From Rhodeus uyekii (taxonomy: Eukaryota > Chordata > Actinopteri > Cypriniformes > Acheilognathidae): 64,000 nt of DNA. Position 1 is the first letter of the stretch; every line of letters starts with the position of its first letter. The stretch lies in assembly GCA_037043235.1 (NCBI GenBank), contig JAWRVZ010000469.1, positions 175,514-239,513 of the forward strand, in the 5' to 3' direction. Below, in pieces: positions 56,801 to 64,000 of the stretch. The notes under the pieces are model-generated. The model searched no databases. It was not told where the DNA came from and saw only the letters and a list, made by a program, of their open reading frames with translations. Both the position numbers and the translations under genes were made by a program.

Positions 56801-59800
56801 CTCCTGCTCTCACACTCCTGCTCTCACACTCCTGCTCTCACACTCCTGCTCTCACACTCCTGCTCTCACACTCCTGCTCGCACACTCCTGCTCGCACACT
56901 CCTGCTCTCACACACTCCTGCTCTCACACTCCTGCTCTCACACTCCTCTCACACTCCTGCTCGCACACTCCTGCTCGCACACTCCTGCTCGCACACTCCT
57001 GCTCGCACACTCCTGCTCGCACACTCCTGCTCGCACACTCCTGCTCTCACACTCCTGCTCGCACACTCCTGCTCTCACACTCCTGCGCACACACACCTGC
57101 TCTCACACTCCTGCTCTCACACACTCCTGCTCACACACTCCTGCTCTCACACTCCTGCTCTCACACTCCTGCTCTCACACTCCTACTCTCACGCACTCCT
57201 GCTCTCACGCACTCCTGCTCTCACGCACTCCTGCTCTCTCACGCACTCCTGCTCTCACACACTCCTGCTCTCACACACTCCTGCTCACACGCACTCCTGC
57301 TCTCACGCACTCCTGCTCTCACGCACTCCTGCTCTCTCACGCACTCCTGCTCTCACACACTCCTGCTCTCACACTCCTGCTCTCACACACTCCTGCTCTC
57401 ACACACTCCTGCTCTCACACTCCTGCTCACACACACTCCTGCTCTCACACACTCCTGCTCTCACACTCCTGCTCTCACACTCCTCTCACACTCCTGCTCT
57501 CACACTCCTGCTCGCACACTCCTGCTCGCACACTCCTGCTCGCACACTCCTGCTCGCACACTCCTGCTCGCACACTCCTGCTCGCACACTCCTGCTCGCA
57601 CACTCCTGCTCTCACACTCCTGCTCACACACTCCTGCTCTCACACTCCTGCGCACACACACCTGCTCTCACACTCCTGCTCTCACACACTCCTGCTCACA
57701 CACTCCTGCTCTCACACTCCTGCTCTCACACTCCTGCTCTCACACTCCTGCTCTCACACTCCTGCTCTCACACTCCTGCGCACACACACCTGCTCTCACA
57801 CTCCTGCTCTCACACACTCCTGCTCACACACTCCTGCTCTCACACTCCTGCTCTCACACTCCTGCTCTCACACTCCTGCTCTCACACTCCTGCTCTCACA
57901 CTCCTGCTCTCACACACTCCTGCTCTCACACACTCCTGCTCACATGCACTCCTGCTCTCACGCACTCCTGCTCTCACGCACTCCTGCTCTCTCACGCACT
58001 CCTGCTCTCACGCACTCCTGCTCTCACACTCCTGCTCACACACTCCTGCTCTCACACACTCCTGCTCTCACACACTCCTGCTCTCACACTCCTGCTCACA
58101 CACACTCCTGCTCTCACACACTCCTGCTCTCACACTCCTGCTCTCACACTCCTGCTCTCACACTCCTGCTCTCACACTCCTACTCTCACGCACTCCTGCT
58201 CTCACGCACTCCTGCTCTCACGCACTCCTGCTCTCTCACGCACTCCTGCTCTCACACACTCCTGCTCTCACGCACTCCTGCTCACACGCACTCCTGCTCT
58301 CACACACTCCTGCTCTCACGCACTCCTGCTCTCTCACGCACTCCTGCTCTCACACACTCCTGCTCTCACACTCCTGCTCACACACTCCTGCTCTCACACA
58401 CTCCTGCTCTCACACTCCTGCTCACACACACTCCTGCTCTCACACACTCCTGCTCTCACACTCCTGCTCTCACACTCCTCTCACACTCCTGCTCTCACAC
58501 TCCTGCTCGCACACTCCTGCTCGCACACTCCTGCTCGCACACTCCTGCTCGCACACTCCTGCTCTCACACTCCTGCTCACACACTCCTGCTCTCACACTC
58601 CTGCGCACACACACCTGCTCTCACACTCCTGCTCTCACACACTCCTGCTCACACACTCCTGCTCTCACACTCCTGCTCTCACACTCCTGCTCTCACACTC
58701 CTGCTCTCACACTCCTGCTCTCACACTCCTGCGCACACACACCTGCTCTCACACTCCTGCTCTCACACACTCCTGCTCTCACACTCCTGCTCTCACACTC
58801 CTGCTCTCACACTCCTGCTCTCACACTCCTGCTCTCACACTCCTGCTCTCACACTCCTGCTCTCACACTCCTGCTCGCACACTCCTGCTCGCACACTCCT
58901 GCTCGCACACTCCTGCTCGCACACTCCTGCTCTCACACTCCTGCTCACACACTCCTGCTCTCACACTCCTGCGCACACACACCTGCTCTCACACTCCTGC
59001 TCTCACACACTCCTGCTCACACACTCCTGCTCTCACACTCCTGCTCTCACACTCCTGCTCTCACACTCCTGCTCTCACACTCCTGCTCTCACACTCCTGC
59101 GCACACACACCTGCTCTCACACTCCTGCTCTCTCACACTCCTGCTCTCACACACTCCTGCTCTCACACTCCTGCTCTCACACTCCTGCTCTCACACTCCT
59201 GCTCTCACACTCCTGCTCTCACACTCCTGCTCTCACACTCCTGCTCTCACACTCCTGCTCTCAGACTCCTGCTCGCACACTCCTGCTCGCACACTCCTGC
59301 TCTCACACTCCTGCTCTCAGACTCCTGCTCGCACACTCCTGCTCGCACACTCCTGCTCGCACACTCCTGCTCGCACACTCCTGCTCGCACACTCCTGCGC
59401 ACACACACCTGCTCTCACACTCCTGCTCTCACACACTCCTGCTCTCACACTCCTGCTCGCACACTCCTGCTCTCACACTCCTGCTCGCACACTCCTGCTC
59501 TCACACTCCTGCTCGCACACTCCTGCTCTCACACTCCTGCTCGCACACTCCTGCTCGCACACTCCTGCTCTCACACTCCTGCTCTCACACTCCTGCTCGC
59601 ACACTCCTGCTCTCACACTCCTGCTCTCACACTCCTGCTCGCACACTCCTGCTCACACACTCCTGCTCTCGCACTCCTGCTCTCTCGCACTCCTGCTCTC
59701 ACGCACCCCTGCTCTCTCGCACCCCTGCTCTCGCACCCCTGCTCTCGCACCCCTGCTCTCACGCACTCCTGCTCACACGCACTCCTGCTCTCACGCACTC

Positions 59801-62800
59801 CTGCTCTCACGCACTCCTGCTCTCACGCACTCCTGCTCTCACGCACTCCTGCTCTCACGCACTCCTGCTCTCTCGCACTCCTGCTCTCACGCACTCCTGC
59901 TCTCACGCACTCCTGCTCTCACGCACTCCTGCTCTCTCGCACTCCTGCTCTCGCACCCCTGCTCTCGCACCCCTGCTCTCGCACCCCTGCTCTCGCACCC
60001 CTGCTCTCACGCACTCCTGCTCTCACGCACTCCTGCTCTCACGCACTCCTGCTCTCACGCACTCCTGCTCTCACGCACTCCTGCTCTCGCACTCCTGCTC
60101 TCTCGCACCCCTGCTCTCACGCACTCCTGCTCTCTCGCACCCCTGCTCTCACGCACTCCTGCTCTCACACACTCCTGCTCACACACTCCTGCTCTCACAC
60201 ACTCCTGCTCACACACACTCCTGCTCACACACACTCCTGCTCTCACACACTCCTGCTCTCACACACTCCTGCTCTCACACACTCCTGCTCACACACACTC
60301 CTGCTCTCACACACTCCTGCTCTCACACACTCCTGCTCTCACACACTCCTGCTCTCACACACTCCTGCTCACACGCACTCCTGCTCTCACACACTCCTGC
60401 TCTCACGCACTCCTGCTCTCTCACGCACTCCTGCTCTCACACACTCCTGCTCTCACACTCCTGCTCTCACACTCCTGCTCACACACTCCTGCTCTCACAC
60501 ACTCCTGCTCTCACACACTCCTGCTCTCACACTCCTGCTCACACACACTCCTGCTCTCACACTCCTGCTCACACACACTCCTGCTCTCACACACTCCTGC
60601 TCTCACACTCCTGCTCTCACACTCCTGCTCTCACACTCCTGCTCGCACACTCCTGCTCGCACACTCCTGCTCTCACACACTCCTGCTCTCACACTCCTGC
60701 TCTCACACTCCTCTCACACTCCTGCTCGCACACTCCTGCTCGCACACTCCTGCTCGCACACTCCTGCTCGCACACTCCTGCTCGCACACTCCTGCTCGCA
60801 CACTCCTGCTCTCACACTCCTGCTCACACACTCCTGCTCTCACACTCCTGCGCACACACACCTGCTCTCACACTCCTGCTCTCACACACTCCTGCTCACA
60901 CACTCCTGCTCTCACACTCCTGCTCTCACACTCCTGCTCTCACACTCCTACTCTCACGCACTCCTGCTCTCACGCACTCCTGCTCTCACGCACTCCTGCT
61001 CTCTCACGCACTCCTGCTCTCACACACTCCTGCTCTCACACACTCCTGCTCACACGCACTCCTGCTCTCACACACTCCTGCTCTCACGCACTCCTGCTCT
61101 CTCACGCACTCCTGCTCTCACACACTCCTGCTCTCACACTCCTGCTCTCACACACTCCTGCTCTCACACACTCCTGCTCTCACACTCCTGCTCACACACA
61201 CTCCTGCTCTCACACACTCCTGCTCTCACACTCCTGCTCTCACACTCCTCTCACACTCCTGCTCTCACACTCCTGCTCGCACACTCCTGCTCGCACACTC
61301 CTGCTCGCACACTCCTGCTCGCACACTCCTGCTCGCACACTCCTGCTCTCACACTCCTGCTCACACACTCCTGCTCTCACACTCCTGCGCACACACACCT
61401 GCTCTCACACTCCTGCTCTCACACACTCCTGCTCACACACTCCTGCTCTCACACTCCTGCTCTCACACTCCTGCTCTCACACTCCTGCTCTCACACTCCT
61501 GCTCTCACACTCCTGCGCACACACACCTGCTCTCACACTCCTGCTCTCACACACTCCTGCTCACACACTCCTGCTCTCACACTCCTGCTCTCACACTCCT
61601 GCTCTCACACTCCTGCTCTCACACTCCTGCTCTCACACTCCTGCTCTCACACTCCTGCTCTCACACACTCCTGCTCTCACACACTCCTGCTCACACGCAC
61701 TCCTGCTCTCACGCACTCCTGCTCTCACGCACTCCTGCTCTCTCACGCACTCCTGCTCTCACACACTCCTGCTCTCACACTCCTGCTCACACACTCCTGC
61801 TCTCACACACTCCTGCTCTCACACACTCCTGCTCTCACACTCCTGCTCACACACACTCCTGCTCTCACACACTCCTGCTCTCACACTCCTGCTCTCACAC
61901 TCCTGCTCTCACACTCCTGCTCTCACACTCCTGCTCGCACACTCCTGCTCGCACACTCCTGCTCTCACACACTCCTGCTCTCACACTCCTGCTCTCACAC
62001 TCCTCTCACACTCCTGCTCGCACACTCCTGCTCGCACACTCCTGCTCGCACACTCCTGCTCGCACACTCCTGCTCGCACACTCCTGCTCGCACACTCCTG
62101 CTCTCACACTCCTGCTCACACACTCCTGCTCTCACACTCCTGCGCACACACACCTGCTCTCACACTCCTGCTCTCACACACTCCTGCTCACACACTCCTG
62201 CTCTCACACTCCTGCTCTCACACTCCTACTCTCACGCACTCCTGCTCTCACGCACTCCTGCTCTCACGCACTCCTGCTCTCTCACGCACTCCTGCTCTCA
62301 CACACTCCTGCTCTCACGCACTCCTGCTCACACGCACTCCTGCTCTCACACACTCCTGCTCTCACGCACTCCTGCTCTCTCACGCACTCCTGCTCTCACA
62401 CACTCCTGCTCTCACACTCCTGCTCACACACTCCTGCTCTCACACACTCCTGCTCTCACACTCCTGCTCACACACACTCCTGCTCTCACACACTCCTGCT
62501 CTCACACTCCTGCTCTCACACTCCTCTCACACTCCTGCTCTCACACTCCTGCTCGCACACTCCTGCTCGCACACTCCTGCTCGCACACTCCTGCTCGCAC
62601 ACTCCTGCTCTCACACTCCTGCTCACACACTCCTGCTCTCACACTCCTGCGCACACACACCTGCTCTCACACTCCTGCTCTCACACACTCCTGCTCACAC
62701 ACTCCTGCTCTCACACTCCTGCTCTCACACTCCTGCTCTCACACTCCTGCTCTCACACTCCTGCTCTCACACTCCTGCGCACACACACCTGCTCTCACAC

Positions 62801-64000
62801 TCCTGCTCTCACACACTCCTGCTCACACACTCCTGCTCTCACACTCCTGCTCTCACACTCCTGCTCTCACACTCCTGCTCTCACACTCCTGCTCTCACAC
62901 TCCTGCTCTCACACTCCTGCTCTCACACTCCTGCTCTCAGACTCCTGCTCGCACACTCCTGCTCGCACACTCCTGCTCGCACACTCCTGCGCACACACAC
63001 CTGCTCTCACACTCCTGCTCTCACACACTCCTGCTCTCACACTCCTGCTCGCACACTCCTGCTCTCACACTCCTGCTCGCACACTCCTGCTCTCACACTC
63101 CTGCTCGCACACTCCTGCTCTCACACTCCTGCTCGCACACTCCTGCTCGCACACTCCTGCTCTCACACTCCTGCTCTCACACTCCTGCTCGCACACTCCT
63201 GCTCTCACACTCCTGCTCTCACACTCCTGCTCTCACACTCCTGCTCGCACACTCCTGCTCACACACTCCTGCTCTCGCACTCCTGCTCTCTCGCACTCCT
63301 GCTCTCACGCACTCCTGCTCTCTCGCACCCCTGCTCTCGCACCCCTGCTCTCGCACCCCTGCTCTCGCACCCCTGCTTTCGCACCCCTGCTCTCGCACCC
63401 CTGCTCTCACGCACTCCTGCTCACACGCACTCCTGCTCTCACGCACTCCTGCTCTCACGCACTCCTGCTCTCACGCACTCCTGCTCTCACGCACTCCTGC
63501 TCTCACGCACTCCTGCTCTCTCGCACTCCTGCTCTCACGCACTCCTGCTCTCACGCACTCCTGCTCTCACGCACTCCTGCTCTCTCGCACTCCTGCTCTC
63601 GCACCCCTGCTCTCGCACCCCTGCTCTCGCACCCCTGCTCTCGCACCCCTGCTCTCGCACCCCTGCTCTCACGCACTCCTGCTCTCACGCACTCCTGCTC
63701 TCACGCACTCCTGCTCTCACGCACTCCTGCTCTCACGCACTCCTGCTCTCGCACTCCTGCTCTCTCGCACCCCTGCTCTCACGCACTCCTGCTCTCACGC
63801 ACTCCTGCTCTCACGCACTCCTGCTCTCACGCACTCCTGCTCTCACGCACTCCTGCTCTCACGCACCCCTGCTCTCGTACCCCTGCTCTCGCACCCCTGC
63901 TCTCGCACCCCTGCTCTCGCACCCCTGCTCTCGCACCCCTGCTCTCGCACCCCTGCTCTCGCACCCCTGCTCTCGCACTCCTGCTCTCTCGCACTCCTGC
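53818..64000 (+). repeat. Copy E of the minisatellite-bearing repeat, giant array, runs off the window
   Basis: The left body (53818-54145) starts at the point matching 6398 in copy B (AAAGTTGCTCCAGGTG), is near-identical to it, and passes into the array. The right end is outside the window. Confidence 0.92.
54146..64000. repeat. Minisatellite array E with higher-order repeats
   Basis: At least 9.85 kb, roughly 650-700 units of 14-16 bp. Rare variant units mark a higher-order structure. CTCCTACTCTCACG occurs at 55831, 57184, 58181, 60949 and 62227; an 11-bp unit CTCCTCTCACA recurs (near 55590, 56945, 57482, 58480, 60710, 61248, 62000, 62522); GCGCACACACACCTGCTC recurs many times. A CCCCTGCTCTCGCA variant is confined to about 59700-60160 and 63310-63990. 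Minus frames at 59613-60246 and 63219-63458 are translations of units and not genes. Confidence 0.97.

Noticed and set aside
54146..64000. CRISPR-like or telomere-like array
   Set aside because: Units of 14-16 bp are contiguous with no spacers, and the motif is not TTAGGG; it is a minisatellite in an animal genome.

Overview
The window looks like a piece of teleost fish nuclear genome, most likely a cyprinid. The evidence is AT-rich non-coding DNA full of (TG)n, (CA)n and (CAT)n microsatellites, fish-type L2 LINEs, DIRS-like, Ty3/gypsy-like, Tc1/mariner-like, pogo-like and hAT-like elements, and short 3' tails with the motif AAGCGACTTACA. There are no bacterial-style operons. I see no tRNA or rRNA genes.

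The dominant feature is a minisatellite of 14-16 bp units (core CTCCTGCTCTCACA or CTCCTGCTCTCGCA). It sits inside a dispersed repeat with a fixed left body of about 700 bp and a short right end. I find five copies. Copy A (171-2074) carries a 1.6 kb array and copy B (6025-8294) a 1.5 kb array. Copy C (28002-28698) is inverted and has only a few units. Copy D (34753-35353) is the left body without an array. Copy E (53818 to the window end) has at least 9.8 kb of array with higher-order structure. The long open frames inside the arrays result from unit composition and are not genes.

Layout: 1-170 DIRS-like scrap; 171-2074 copy A; 2334-2732 solo LTR; 3099-5442 L2 LINE; 6025-8294 copy B; 8.3-10.5 kb non-coding DNA with one exon-like frame; 10.5-12.0 kb DIRS-like gag and terminal repeat; 12.0-12.4 kb retroposon tail; 14.16-17.4 kb two L2 copies in opposite orientation; 17.5-27.4 kb mostly non-coding, with a solo LTR-like element, a 48-bp tandem repeat and a long imperfect inverted repeat; 27.4-28.7 kb L2 scrap and copy C; 29.9-30.1 kb second exon-like frame; 33-34.75 kb broken gypsy element; 34.75-35.35 kb copy D; 35.86-37.07 kb DIRS-like and LTR-like scraps; 37.23-38.24 kb pogo-like element; 39.3-40.3 kb CALHM-like gene; 41.2-44.9 kb two decayed L2 copies, one holding a MITE; 46.57-46.85 kb LTR; 47.24-49.18 kb Tc1/mariner-like element containing a solo LTR; 49.4-50.4 kb DIRS terminal repeat split by a second copy of that MITE; 51-53.6 kb hAT MITE and LTRs; 53.8-64 kb copy E.

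The only recognisable host gene is a two-exon CALHM-like (calcium homeostasis modulator / FAM26) pore-protein gene on the minus strand at 39315-40307. Two related exon-like frames (10137-10337 and 29932-30123) may be first exons of a local gene family that I cannot name. All other coding similarity belongs to transposable elements, every copy of which is truncated or frame-broken. Identifications rest on motifs read by eye; no database search was run.
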